A stretch of DNA of 64,000 bases, taken from DASXMT01 sp963803065 (GTDB lineage: Bacteria > Actinomycetota > Acidimicrobiia > Acidimicrobiales > RAAP-2). A model generated the notes under the pieces. That model was not told the DNA's origin. It saw only the letters and a program-made list of their open reading frames with translations, and did no database searches. The stretch is taken from assembly GCA_963803065.1 (NCBI GenBank), contig CAWDKW010000012.1, positions 62,001-126,000 on the forward strand, read 5' to 3'. Position 1 is the stretch's first letter, and each line of letters starts with the position of its first letter. The position numbers and the translations under genes were made by a program. This document shows, piece after piece, positions 33,310 through 42,056 of this stretch.

Positions 33310-33926
33310 TCGAGCTGGTGACCACGGCGGGCACCTTCTCGCTCGACGGCCAGGACTTCGACGTGGAGAACAACATCTGGTTGGTGGGGGACGATCGCCG
33401 GGTCATCGTCGTCGACGCCGCTCACGACCATCGCCCCATCCTCGAGGCCATCGGCGACCGGCACACGGTGGCCATCGTGGCCACCCACGGCCACAACGAT
33501 CACATCAATGCGGCCGGCGACCTCTCTGAGGTGCTCGACGCGCCGATCTGGCTGCACCCCGACGACCTGATGCTCTGGCACCAGGTCTACCCCGATCGGG
33601 AGCCCGACCGGCCGCTGGCCGACGGCCAGGTGCTCGAGGCGGGCAACGTCAGGCTCCGGGCCATGCACACGCCGGGTCATTCACCGGGGGGAGTCTCGCT
33701 CTACGACGCAGCCGGCGGCGTCGTCTTCTCGGGCGACACCTTGTTCAAGGGTGGACCGGGGGCAACGGGCCGCTCGTTCTCTGACTTCCCCACGATCATC
33801 GAGTCGATCCGGGAGCGACTACTGACGCTGCCCGACAACACCAGGGTGCTGCCCGGCCACGGGCAGGAGACGACCATCGGGGCCGAGGCACCGGGCCTTC
33901 CCGACTGGTTGGCACGGGGTCACTGA
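33306..33926 (+). CDS. MBL-fold metallo-hydrolase, MscR partner
   Basis: Metallo-beta-lactamase-fold hydrolase of 206 residues. The metal-binding motif is ATHGHNDHIN, with further ligands in HTPGHSPGG, FSGDTLF and LPGHG. The gene overlaps mscR by 4 bp (ATGA), as the equivalent does in mycobacteria. The inferred job is hydrolysis of the S-formylmycothiol produced by MscR, completing formaldehyde oxidation to formate. That reaction has not been shown from sequence alone. Confidence 0.88.
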   Translation: MIELVTTAGTFSLDGQDFDVENNIWLVGDDRRVIVVDAAHDHRPILEAIGDRHTVAIVATHGHNDHINAAGDLSEVLDAPIWLHPDDLMLWHQVYPDREPDRPLADGQVLEAGNVRLRAMHTPGHSPGGVSLYDAAGGVVFSGDTLFKGGPGATGRSFSDFPTIIESIRERLLTLPDNTRVLPGHGQETTIGAEAPGLPDWLARGH

Positions 33927-33946
33927 GCCAAAAGGGGGACAGCAGA

Positions 33947-34654
33947 ATGGGAATCGACGGATTCGTCCTGGTGCACGGTGGCTACCACGGCGCCTGGTGC
34001 TGGGACCAGGTGCGCCCGAAGTTGGGACTTCCCTCGGTGGCCGTCGACCTGCCCGGCCGGGGGACAAGGCCCCGCACCGACGTACCGGTGACCATCGACC
34101 AATGCGTGGAGGCCGTCATCGAGGACGCCGACGAGGCCGGACTGTCCCAGGTGGTGTTGGTCGGTCACTCCATGGGCGGGATCACCATCACCGAGGTGGC
34201 CAACCGCCATCCCGGCCGCGTCGCCCACCTGGTGTACCTGGCCGCCCTGGCCCTGCCGGTCGGCGAGACGGTCTTCGACCTCTACAGCCTCGACGACGCC
34301 GCCGCCGCCGACCCGGCCGGGGTCATGCCCCTGCTCGACGAGGCGACCGCCCGCCAGATGTTCGCCGGGGACCTCAGCCCCGAGGACTTCGCCGTGGCCC
34401 ACGCCCAGTGTGTCCCCGAGCCGGTCGGACTGTTCGCGGCCACCGTTTCGGGCTACGGCTCCGGGGTCCCGACCACCTACGTGCGCTGCACCCGCGACGG
34501 GGCCGTCACCGCCGAGGCCACGGAGACGATGATGGCGACCCTCCAGCCGGGGACGGTCATCGAGCTCGATGCCGACCACGACGTCATGTTGTCCCAACCT
34601 GACGTGGTGGCCGACCTGTGCAACGGCGTGGTCACCGCATCGCAGACCGGATAG
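33947..34654 (+). CDS. alpha/beta hydrolase (esterase)
   Basis: Small alpha/beta hydrolase of 235 residues resembling plant methylesterase and salicylate-binding-protein types. The oxyanion-side motif is VLVHGGYHGAWCWDQV, the nucleophile elbow is VLVGHSMGG (Ser), and the C-terminal His lies in LDADHDVMLSQP. No signal peptide, so cytoplasmic. ATG at 33947 follows AAAAGGGGGACAGCAGA. It lies 20 bp after the MBL-fold gene and may extend the mscR operon. Substrate unknown. Confidence 0.88.
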   Translation: MGIDGFVLVHGGYHGAWCWDQVRPKLGLPSVAVDLPGRGTRPRTDVPVTIDQCVEAVIEDADEAGLSQVVLVGHSMGGITITEVANRHPGRVAHLVYLAALALPVGETVFDLYSLDDAAAADPAGVMPLLDEATARQMFAGDLSPEDFAVAHAQCVPEPVGLFAATVSGYGSGVPTTYVRCTRDGAVTAEATETMMATLQPGTVIELDADHDVMLSQPDVVADLCNGVVTASQTG

Positions 34655-34708
34655 CCGACAGCGGGTCATCACGGCCATGTATGGCGGGGACCGGCTAGAA
34701 TTGTCACT

Positions 34709-35059
34709 GTGACGAAATCGAGCGATCCGCCGCGGTGCGCCTGGTGTCGCCGCCCGCTGGCCCGCGCCGACGGCCCCGGACGACCGCGGCGCTTCTGTAG
34801 CCGGTCGCACCGCCAGCGGGCCTACGAGGCCCGGCGGCGCGCCCAGTCCCTCGACCTTCCCGAGGGCCAGGTGGTGGTGACCGAGGGTGAGCTGCAGCGG
34901 TTGCACGACCGCCTCTACCGGCTCGAGGCGGCGATAGAGGATGTCGACGCCGACCTGTCCGGTCGCCCGGGTGCCGGCGCCTACCGCCGGGCCTTCGAGC
35001 ACCTCTACGAGGCGGCGAGGGACGTGGCCGGTCTGGTGGTCGAGCCGGCCACGGCATGA
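34709..35059 (+). CDS. 116-aa zinc-knuckle protein with helical C-terminus
   Basis: The N-terminal half carries CAWCRRPL...RRFCSRSHRQRAYEARRR, a zinc-knuckle of the type seen in small actinobacterial DNA- or RNA-associated proteins. The C-terminal half is an acidic helical stretch (LQRLHDRLYRLEAAIEDVDA). GTG at 34709 is exactly 7 nt after TAGAAT (34696-34701), the clearest leaderless promoter in the window. Function not recognised. Confidence 0.75.
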   Translation: MTKSSDPPRCAWCRRPLARADGPGRPRRFCSRSHRQRAYEARRRAQSLDLPEGQVVVTEGELQRLHDRLYRLEAAIEDVDADLSGRPGAGAYRRAFEHLYEAARDVAGLVVEPATA

Positions 35060-35098
35060 CCCCGGCCCGGCGGCGGCCAGTCGCCGACCCGCCGGCGT

Positions 35099-35596
35099 CT
35101 ACGCCGACAGCGACCGCGTCCGGTTGCCGGCCGCGCTCATGATCTCGGAAAGCTCGAGTCGGGCGCCGGCGGGGATGTCGAGGGGCGCCGGCGCCATGAT
35201 CACCGGGAGCGACGTGAGCCTGACCGTGCGCTCCCGCACCCGCCCGGAGAACAGCCGGAAGAAGTGACCCCGCCGGCGTGAGCCGAGCACGATGGCATCG
35301 GCGGCGAACTCGTCTGCCGCCGATGCGATGCGCTGGGGAACCTGTCGGTACGGCGCCCGGCGCGAGCTCCCGGTCACCCGGATCCCCTCGGCCCGCAATT
35401 GCTGGGCTGCCCGGGTGAGCAGGGCGATCGCCTCCTCGTTGGTGTGGAGAGGCATGCCACCGGTCCCGACGGCGAACTCGTTGACGTAGAGGAGATGAAC
35501 CACGGCACCGCTCAGCTTGGCCACAGCGGTGGCGAAACTCAGGGTGGTGTCAGACCTCTCGGTGTCGTCGATGGCTACGAGCAGTCGTTGGAACAT
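35099..35596 (-). CDS. universal stress protein (UspA family)
   Basis: A 165-residue USP. The start FQRLLVAIDDTERSDTTLSFA is the conserved first strand with its acidic loop. The C-terminal nucleotide loop is IVLGSRRRGHFFRLFSGRVR, close to G-x2-G-x9-G-S/T but with Arg following the last Gly, so ATP binding is uncertain. ATG 35596, preceded by GTGAGG. It is divergent from the MurE-glycosyltransferase gene; the intervening 280 bp includes an AT-rich pocket near 35640-35660 that may hold promoters. Confidence 0.85.
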   Translation of the reverse strand: MFQRLLVAIDDTERSDTTLSFATAVAKLSGAVVHLLYVNEFAVGTGGMPLHTNEEAIALLTRAAQQLRAEGIRVTGSSRRAPYRQVPQRIASAADEFAADAIVLGSRRRGHFFRLFSGRVRERTVRLTSLPVIMAPAPLDIPAGARLELSEIMSAAGNRTRSLSA

Positions 35597-35876
35597 GGAG
35601 CCTCACGATGTGACGAGCGGTTCGCGGTGAACATTGGCCTCTTTGTTTCGAGTATGTTAACGCAGCCGTCTTGCTGGAGCACGGCTTGTGTCGCCCCAAA
35701 GTGCGACCACCAGCCCTCGTTCATGGGGTGCTCCCGGCGCCTCCCTGCGCTTCCCGGCGCTGCTCGGACGCCGGCCGGCCGGCGTCATGGAGTGCGCGGG
35801 TCCGAAGGCCCACGTAGCGTGGCATCAGAAGGACCCTTCATGGAGCCGTCAGGTTGGGGGAGGAGAATTCAGAGGC

Positions 35877-38294
35877 ATGCGCCAGGCCCGCTCTATCGCC
35901 GGCCCGCCGGCGACCGTGCCCGCTTCACCGATCGCGCTGTCCCGTCTGAGCCGGTCCCTGCCCGGAGGCCAGCTCCTGGGTGACGCGGTGGTGCAGGGCC
36001 TGTGCCTGCACGGCGGCCGGGTCGATCCGGGCGACCTGTTCGTGGCCATCCGAGGCCAGCGGGTCGACGGCCATGACCACGCCGCCGAGGCGCTGCGGCG
36101 AGGAGCGGCCGCACTGGTCGTGGACCACGTTCTTCCCCTCAGCGTGCCGCAGCTCGTGGTCTCCTCCACCCGGGCGGCGGTCGGGCCGCTCGCGGCCGCC
36201 TTCTACGGCGACCCGGCCAGCAAGCTCTCGGTGGTGGGCGTGACCGGCACCAACGGCAAGACCACCACCTGTGAGCTGGTCCGAGCCTGCCTGGATACCA
36301 CCGGCGCACCGGGCGGTCAGATCTCCTCGACGGGCTTGCACCTCGGTCCGACGTTCCGGCCTCCCTCGGAGCTCACGACCCCAGAGGCACCCGACCTCCA
36401 GGCCAGCCTGGCCGCTCTGGTCGAGGCCGGTAGTGAGGGGGTGTCGGTCGAGGTCTCCTCGCACAGCCTGGAGTTCCACCGGGTCGATGGCATCGGATTC
36501 GACGTGGGGGTGTTCCTGGGTCTCACCCCCGAGCACCTCGACTATCACCGGACCATGGAGGCCTACTTCGCGGCGAAAGCCCGCCTCTTTTCTCCCCAGC
36601 GCTGCCGGCGGGCCATCATCTGCACCGACGACGAGTGGGGTCGGCGCCTGGCCTCCAGCTGCCCGGTCCCTGCAACCACCTACGGCCGAGGGCCCGGGTC
36701 GGACGTCGTCTACCGGGTCGAGTCCCATGGTCTGAAGGGGGTGACCGTCATCCTCGAGGACCGAAGCGGCACGACGACCATTCGCTCGCGGCTCATCGGG
36801 ACGGTGAACGCCCCGAACATCGTCGGCGCCTACCTCGCCGCGCGAGCCGTGGGCGTCCCCGGGCCCCGGGCCCAGGCCGCCATTGCCGCCTGCAGGGCAC
36901 CTCCGGGACGCTTCGAGATCGTGACCACCGACGAGCCCTTCCACGTCGTGGTCGACTACGCCCACACCCCTGATGCCCTCGGCGCCATCATCGCCACCGC
37001 CCGGCAGCTGGCGGCCGGCCGGGTTCACCTCGTGCTCGGGGCCCGAGGCGAGCGCTACGTTCAAAAGCGAGCCGACATGGGCCGCATCGCCGCTCGGGCC
37101 GATCGGGTGATGTTCGCCACCGACAGCCCCGGTGACGAAGAGCCCCGGAGGATTCTCGAGGAGCTTCTGGCCGGGGTACCGGCCGAGCGCCGCCACATGG
37201 CGTCGATCGAGCTCGACCGCAAGACCGCTATTCGGTGCGCGGTCGAGAGCCTGGAGGACGGCGACATCCTGCTTCTCACCGGGCGAGGCCATGAAGTGAC
37301 CCAGCGCTTTGCCGATCGGCGCGTGCCTCTGGACGATCGGGTGGTAGCCCGCTTCGCCCTCGGGGCACGTCGGGCGGCCGAGACGGCGCAGCTCGCCCGG
37401 CCCAACAGGCGAGATGCGAGTGTGAGCGTCGTCATCCCCGTGCACAATGCCGAAGGCACGCTTGAACGGGCGTTGAGCTCCGTGTTCGCCCAGACCGTAC
37501 CTCCCGAGGAGGTCATCGTGGTCGACGACGGGTCGACCGACGGATCCGTCGAAGTCGCGCGCGGCTTCGGGCCCACGGTGAGCATCGTGCAGCAGGGCCA
37601 CCTCGGTCCGTCTGCCGCCCGCAACGCCGGCATGGCCCTGAGCCGAACCCAGTGGGTGGCCCTCCTCGACCCCGACGACGAATGGAGCCGCTTCAAGCTG
37701 GAACGACAACTACGAGCAGTGGGCTCGGACGACTCCATCGTGTGCTGTGCCGCCGACTGGACCCGGTCCCGCGGGGGAAGTCCTCCGGCCCCAAAGGCCG
37801 CTCGGGTGCGTCGCATCACCACCAAGGACCTGCTTGTCCTCAACCCTCTGCCGACCTCGAGTGTGCTGGTGCGGCGAGACGTCGTCTGCCGGGTGGCAGG
37901 CTTCGAGCCGTCCCTGGACGGGGCCGAGGACTGGGACTGCTGGCTGCGAGTCTCGAAGCTCGGTGGGATCCTCAAGCTGGATGCCCCTCTTGTCTTCCAT
38001 CACGACATGGCCGCCGGGCGCAGCCGGGACCTCCGCCGGGACCACGCCGCCACCCTGGCCATGCTCGGCCGGGAGGCCCAGCATTCCGGCTCGGTCTCGC
38101 GCCAAGTGCTCGCCTGGCATCACCTCCGCTTCGCCCTCGCCTTCCATCGTCTGGGGGATACCGAAGCACGGGCGACGAGTCTGGCGACCCTCGGACGGGA
38201 TCGCCTGCTCGCACCCGCCGTTCCCGCCACCCTTCGCTTCCTGGTCCCGTTCCTCCTTCACCGGAACGCTCGCCACCGCGCGACCGGGCCGTAG
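35877..38294 (+). CDS. fusion of MurE-like Mur ligase and family-2 glycosyltransferase
   Basis: An 805-residue protein with two complete enzymes. Residues about 20-510 are a MurE-type ligase. The UDP-binding domain reads HGGRVDPGDLFVAIRGQRVD, the P-loop is GVTGTNGKTTT (near residue 121), and YFAAKARLF holds the Lys carbamylated in Mur ligases. Near residue 414 the amino-acid-selecting DNPR motif is replaced by ATDSPGDEEPRR. Residues about 515-805 are a GT2 domain (SVVIPVHNAEGTLERAL, then VDDGSTDGS, then ALLDPDDEW). ATG 35877 follows GGGGAGGAG. It lies outside any cell-wall cluster, so this is probably not the housekeeping MurE. Confidence 0.85.
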   Translation: MRQARSIAGPPATVPASPIALSRLSRSLPGGQLLGDAVVQGLCLHGGRVDPGDLFVAIRGQRVDGHDHAAEALRRGAAALVVDHVLPLSVPQLVVSSTRAAVGPLAAAFYGDPASKLSVVGVTGTNGKTTTCELVRACLDTTGAPGGQISSTGLHLGPTFRPPSELTTPEAPDLQASLAALVEAGSEGVSVEVSSHSLEFHRVDGIGFDVGVFLGLTPEHLDYHRTMEAYFAAKARLFSPQRCRRAIICTDDEWGRRLASSCPVPATTYGRGPGSDVVYRVESHGLKGVTVILEDRSGTTTIRSRLIGTVNAPNIVGAYLAARAVGVPGPRAQAAIAACRAPPGRFEIVTTDEPFHVVVDYAHTPDALGAIIATARQLAAGRVHLVLGARGERYVQKRADMGRIAARADRVMFATDSPGDEEPRRILEELLAGVPAERRHMASIELDRKTAIRCAVESLEDGDILLLTGRGHEVTQRFADRRVPLDDRVVARFALGARRAAETAQLARPNRRDASVSVVIPVHNAEGTLERALSSVFAQTVPPEEVIVVDDGSTDGSVEVARGFGPTVSIVQQGHLGPSAARNAGMALSRTQWVALLDPDDEWSRFKLERQLRAVGSDDSIVCCAADWTRSRGGSPPAPKAARVRRITTKDLLVLNPLPTSSVLVRRDVVCRVAGFEPSLDGAEDWDCWLRVSKLGGILKLDAPLVFHHDMAAGRSRDLRRDHAATLAMLGREAQHSGSVSRQVLAWHHLRFALAFHRLGDTEARATSLATLGRDRLLAPAVPATLRFLVPFLLHRNARHRATGP

Positions 38295-38597
38295 TCGGAT
38301 CTGGCCAGCCGATTGGTCAGCCGCCATTACGTCACCGTGACGGAATACCGGGACCGAGGTGGTTCAGGGGCGGTCGGTGAGCGGCCATGCGACGAGGCCC
38401 GGACAGGGCGCGGCCGAGGCCACGAAGCCCCGACCACTCTGATCCGAACAGCTGCCCCAGGGATGACCGTCCGGGCCTTGTGCGGCGGTGGCGATGACTG
38501 CCGGCGGCGAACGGGGATGTCGGGAACGGCCAATCGGAGCGGGAGCGGATCGGGGCGATACCGGTGCCCGGCAGACAGGACTGACGGTGAACCGCCG

Positions 38598-38611
38598 ATA
38601 ATGTACATTAT
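38598..38611. promoter_or_regulatory. perfect 14-bp AT-rich palindrome in 507-bp intergenic region
   Basis: ATAATGTACATTAT is a perfect 14-bp palindrome in otherwise GC-rich sequence, about 190 bp upstream of the aldolase gene. It resembles GntR/TetR-type operators. A second 13-bp palindrome (CGTCACCGTGACG) is at 38330-38342. The rest of 38295-38801 shows no convincing gene. Confidence 0.45.
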
Positions 38612-38801
38612 GTCAAGTAGTTCGGATAGAGGCGGACGGTTGGCCCGATCAGCCGCCTCGCCGCCCCTTCCCCGCTCTGACCAGGTCCGTTGTGCCCGAC
38701 CAGGCAACCCGGCGGGACGGCCTTCGACCCTTACACTGAAGAGACAACGTGTGTTCCTGGCGGCCGTCATGACGGGACGCAGGACCGGTGAGGAGAACGC
38801 C

Positions 38802-39566
38802 ATGGCCGAAATACTCCAGCTCCCCAAGTCGATGAAATTCGATTCGCTCGACGAGGAGCGGCTCTACCGCAAGCAGCGCCTGGCCGCAGGGTTCCGCCTG
38901 TTCTCGAAGTTCGGGTTCGACGAGGGGATCGCCGGCCACATCACCGCCCGGGACCCCGAGCGACTCGACCATTTCTGGGTCAACCCCTTCGGCACCCATT
39001 TCGGGCACATCCGGGTCTCCGACCTCCTCTTGGTCAACGACAAGGGCGACGTGGTGGTCGGCGACAAGTCGGTGAACACGGCGGCCTTCGCCATCCACAG
39101 CCAGGTCCACGCCGCCCGCCCCGACGTCATCTCCGCCGGTCATGCCCACTCGATCTACGGCAAGTCCTGGTCGGCGTTGGGGCGCCTGCTCGACCCGATC
39201 ACCCAGGATGCCTGCGCCTTCTACGGGGACCATGGCCTCTTCGACGACTACACCGGTGTGGTGGTCGATGTCGAGGAGGGCAAGCGCATCGCTCACGCCC
39301 TGGGCGACTACAAGGCGGTCATCCTCCGCAATCACGGTCTCCTCACCGTGGGTCAGTCGGTCGACGAGGCCGTGTGGTGGTTCATCACCATGGAGCGTTC
39401 GTGCCAGGCCCAGATCCTGGCTTCATCGGTCGGCACGCCGGTCAACATCGACCCGGAGATGGCACGGCTCACCGCCAGCCAGGTCGGATCGAACATGGCC
39501 GGGTACTTCAGCTTCCAGCCCCTCTTCGATCGGATCGTGCGGGAGCAACCCGACCTGCTCGACTGA
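38802..39566 (+). CDS. class II aldolase/adducin-family protein
   Basis: Zinc-dependent aldolase-fold protein of 254 residues. The fold's metal motif is AGHAHSIYGKSWSALG (HxH); other family segments are GFDEGIAGHITARDPE near the N-terminus and ILRNHGLLTVGQSVDEA. Family members include L-fuculose-phosphate aldolase, ribulose-phosphate epimerases and adducin-like proteins; substrate cannot be assigned. ATG 38802 follows GTGAGGAGAACGCC. It stands alone, downstream of a candidate operator at 38598. Confidence 0.87.
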   Translation: MAEILQLPKSMKFDSLDEERLYRKQRLAAGFRLFSKFGFDEGIAGHITARDPERLDHFWVNPFGTHFGHIRVSDLLLVNDKGDVVVGDKSVNTAAFAIHSQVHAARPDVISAGHAHSIYGKSWSALGRLLDPITQDACAFYGDHGLFDDYTGVVVDVEEGKRIAHALGDYKAVILRNHGLLTVGQSVDEAVWWFITMERSCQAQILASSVGTPVNIDPEMARLTASQVGSNMAGYFSFQPLFDRIVREQPDLLD

Positions 39567-39625
39567 GCTCGTCGTTCGGACCAGGCTGACCGGCCGAATC
39601 GGCCTGCCGAACCGAGCTGCCCGTC

Positions 39626-39654
39626 CTGACAGGCGCCGACCGGCTGCCTATCCT
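39626..39654 (+). promoter_or_regulatory. promoter of the Sco1-like gene
   Basis: CTGACA (39626-39631), a 17-bp spacer and TATCCT (39649-39654). The GTG start begins 7 nt after the -10 box, so transcription should begin at or next to the start codon, giving a leaderless mRNA. Confidence 0.65.
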
Positions 39655-39661
39655 CTCGGGC

Positions 39662-40438
39662 GTGTTGTCGCGCCGCAGCCCGTTTCGAGCCGGAAAACGG
39701 ACGGCGGGGTGGATGGCGTGCCTGATGGCCGGCATCGCCGTCGTGGCCTGTTCGTCGAGCGCTGCGGCACCGCCGGCGCCCGCCCCCTCGTTGGGGATCG
39801 TCCAGAACCGGATGGTCCCCTCCGTGCCGATGGTGAACGAACAGGGCCAACCGACCACGCTCGCCGACTTCCGGGGCAAGACCGTGCTCCTGGCCACGAT
39901 GCTCTCCTTGTGCCAGGAGATGTGCCCGTTGACGACGGAGAACCTCCTCCTGGTCCAGAGGGCCATCACCGCCGCCGGACTGGGAAACAAGGTGGAGATC
40001 GTGGAGTACTCGGTTGATCCGGCACGGGACACCCCGGCCAGGCTCAGGGCGTATAAGCACCTCACCGGCGCCTCGTGGCCCATCCTGACCGGCACCCAGG
40101 CCAGCGTGGACACCCTGAACCAGTTCTTCCACTTCTACGCCCAGCGAGTCCCCGAGGGCTCTCCCCCCCAGCTCGACTGGTGGACCCACCAGCCGCTGAC
40201 CTACGACGTCAACCACTCCGACGGCTACGTCCTCATCGACCCGCAGGGCCACGAGCGGTTCGTGACGGTGGCGGCCCCCGCCGTCACCAGCCACACGCTG
40301 CCCAAGGCGCTCCTGAAGTTGCTCGACGACCAGGGCAAGCGCAACCTGAACGACCCCACCGGCCAGACCTGGACGGTCCCCCAGGCCCTGTCGACCCTCG
40401 GCTGGCTGGTGAAGCAACCCATCCCGGCCGCCACCTGA
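39662..40438 (+). CDS. Sco1/SenC-like lipoprotein
   Basis: Copper chaperone or thiol-disulfide protein of the Sco1 family, which helps assemble the CuA centre of cytochrome oxidase. The signal sequence ends in a lipobox (GIAVVAC), so it should be lipid-anchored outside the membrane. The metal-binding CxxxC is LCQEMCP; DFRGKTVLLATM precedes it, and a His lies in TSHTLPKAL. 258 residues, GTG start, leaderless. The neighbouring Tat lipoprotein starts 60 bp downstream. Confidence 0.87.
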   Translation: MLSRRSPFRAGKRTAGWMACLMAGIAVVACSSSAAAPPAPAPSLGIVQNRMVPSVPMVNEQGQPTTLADFRGKTVLLATMLSLCQEMCPLTTENLLLVQRAITAAGLGNKVEIVEYSVDPARDTPARLRAYKHLTGASWPILTGTQASVDTLNQFFHFYAQRVPEGSPPQLDWWTHQPLTYDVNHSDGYVLIDPQGHERFVTVAAPAVTSHTLPKALLKLLDDQGKRNLNDPTGQTWTVPQALSTLGWLVKQPIPAAT

Positions 40439-40497
40439 TCAGTCGCAGCTTCCGCGTTCGGCGCACCCGGCGCCAATGGGCCTATCCTCAGCTGGGG

Positions 40498-42045
40498 GTG
40501 GCCATGGGCACGTTCTCTCGGAGACAGCGAGACCAAGAAGAGGCGCCCCCGCCCCTGCCGCTACGTGCGGGGCCAATCTCGAACGGTGAGTTCGTTCCCT
40601 TCTCCGAAAGTGCTCATGACCGGGCGGTCAACCAACTGATCCGATCTTCGATCGACGACTCGGCGCGTCGATCCGGCATGGGCCGGCGCCGCTTCTTGCA
40701 GGGAGCGGGAGCCGTAGCTGCGGCCCTCGCCGCGTTCGAGCTCGGCGGATGCTCGGCGCCGTCGGCGTTGAATCGATCATCGAAGGTCCACCCCGGCGGT
40801 ACGTTCAACGCACCGTCGTCGACGGACGCGGCGGCCTGCCAACAAGCCCTCGGGAGTACCGGCGAGTTCATCGTCGACGCCCACACCCACCACGTCATTC
40901 CCAGCGGTTCCTGGGTCCAGAACTCCCCGGAGACGGTCGGACTCGTCCTTGGCATGCTCCCGCCCGGGTGCACGGACAATCCACAACTCGATTGTGTCGA
41001 TCGGGCGACCTACTTGCACGATCTGTTCCTGGCCAGCGACACGACCGTCGCGGTCCTGACCGATGTCCCCAACTCCGGTCCGTCCAACGCGCCGATACCC
41101 TTCCCGGAGGCACTGAGTACCCAGCAGATCACGGACGGGCTCGTCCATGGTGGCGCCAGCCGTCTCCTGGTTGAGAACATCATCGCCCCCAATGTCGGAC
41201 CGCTGCAGGCCACCCTCGATGAGATGTCGAGCGCAGTGCAAGGCGGCCCCCCATGCGCGTTCAAGGTCTACACCGCCTGGAGCCCCAGCGGCGGCGGGTT
41301 CTCGTTGGAAGACCCGTCCGTCGGCCTTCCCACCGTCCAGCACGCCCACGATCTCGGCGTCAAGGTCTTCGTGGCCCACAAGGGACTACCGCTCGTGAAC
41401 TTCGACCCCTCGTTCAACCATCCCGAGGACATGGTGGCAGTCTCACGCCAATTCCCGGACATGGACTTTGTCGTGTACCACGCGGCTTGGGACCCGTCTC
41501 ACGTCGAAGGTCCCTTCGACCCGACCGCCACGATCGGGATAGACACCTTGCTCAGCGCCCTCGATCGTCACAACGTGCCGCCAAACGACAACGTATGGGT
41601 CGACGTGGCCACCCTGTGGCGCCAGTTGCTGACCCAACCCGATCAGGCCGCTCATGCCCTCGGAAAGCTGCTCAGTCGAGTGGGCCAGCACCGGGTCATG
41701 TGGGGAACCGATTCCATTTGGTACGGCAGTCCCCAACCGCAGATCATGGCCATGCGGGCCTTCCAGATCACCGCCCAGTTCCAGGAGACCTTCCACTACC
41801 CCGAGTTGACCGACGAGGTGAAGGCGGGGCTCTTCGGCCTCAACGCCGCCAAGCTCTTCGGCATCGACCCAACGGCCACTCGTTGCGGCCTCACCACGGA
41901 TCCCTTGACCGCGAACATCCAAGAGTCGGCCCAGCTTCGCAACGACGGTGCGTTACCGTCGGCCTGGAGCCCCCACGGCCCAACGACCCGCCGGCAGATG
42001 CTCCAGTGGTTGGCCTCGTCCTCCACGAGGTGGACACCCACGTAG
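40498..42045 (+). CDS. Tat-exported lipoprotein of the amidohydrolase-2 family
   Basis: Metal-dependent hydrolase of about 515 residues. After an unusually long N-region (about 60 residues) there is a twin-arginine signal MGRRRFLQGAGAVAAALAAF ending in LGGC, so it should be exported by Tat and lipidated. The catalytic part starts FIVDAHTHHVIPSG (HxH metal site), followed by VYHAAWDPS and HRVMWGTDSIWYG (the terminal metal Asp). C-terminal NAAKLFGID is typical of amidohydrolase 2. GTG 40498 lies 9 nt after TATCCT (40483-40488); ATG 40504 is the alternative start. Substrate unknown. Confidence 0.87.
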   Translation: MAMGTFSRRQRDQEEAPPPLPLRAGPISNGEFVPFSESAHDRAVNQLIRSSIDDSARRSGMGRRRFLQGAGAVAAALAAFELGGCSAPSALNRSSKVHPGGTFNAPSSTDAAACQQALGSTGEFIVDAHTHHVIPSGSWVQNSPETVGLVLGMLPPGCTDNPQLDCVDRATYLHDLFLASDTTVAVLTDVPNSGPSNAPIPFPEALSTQQITDGLVHGGASRLLVENIIAPNVGPLQATLDEMSSAVQGGPPCAFKVYTAWSPSGGGFSLEDPSVGLPTVQHAHDLGVKVFVAHKGLPLVNFDPSFNHPEDMVAVSRQFPDMDFVVYHAAWDPSHVEGPFDPTATIGIDTLLSALDRHNVPPNDNVWVDVATLWRQLLTQPDQAAHALGKLLSRVGQHRVMWGTDSIWYGSPQPQIMAMRAFQITAQFQETFHYPELTDEVKAGLFGLNAAKLFGIDPTATRCGLTTDPLTANIQESAQLRNDGALPSAWSPHGPTTRRQMLQWLASSSTRWTPT

Positions 42046-42056
42046 ATGATCGATGA

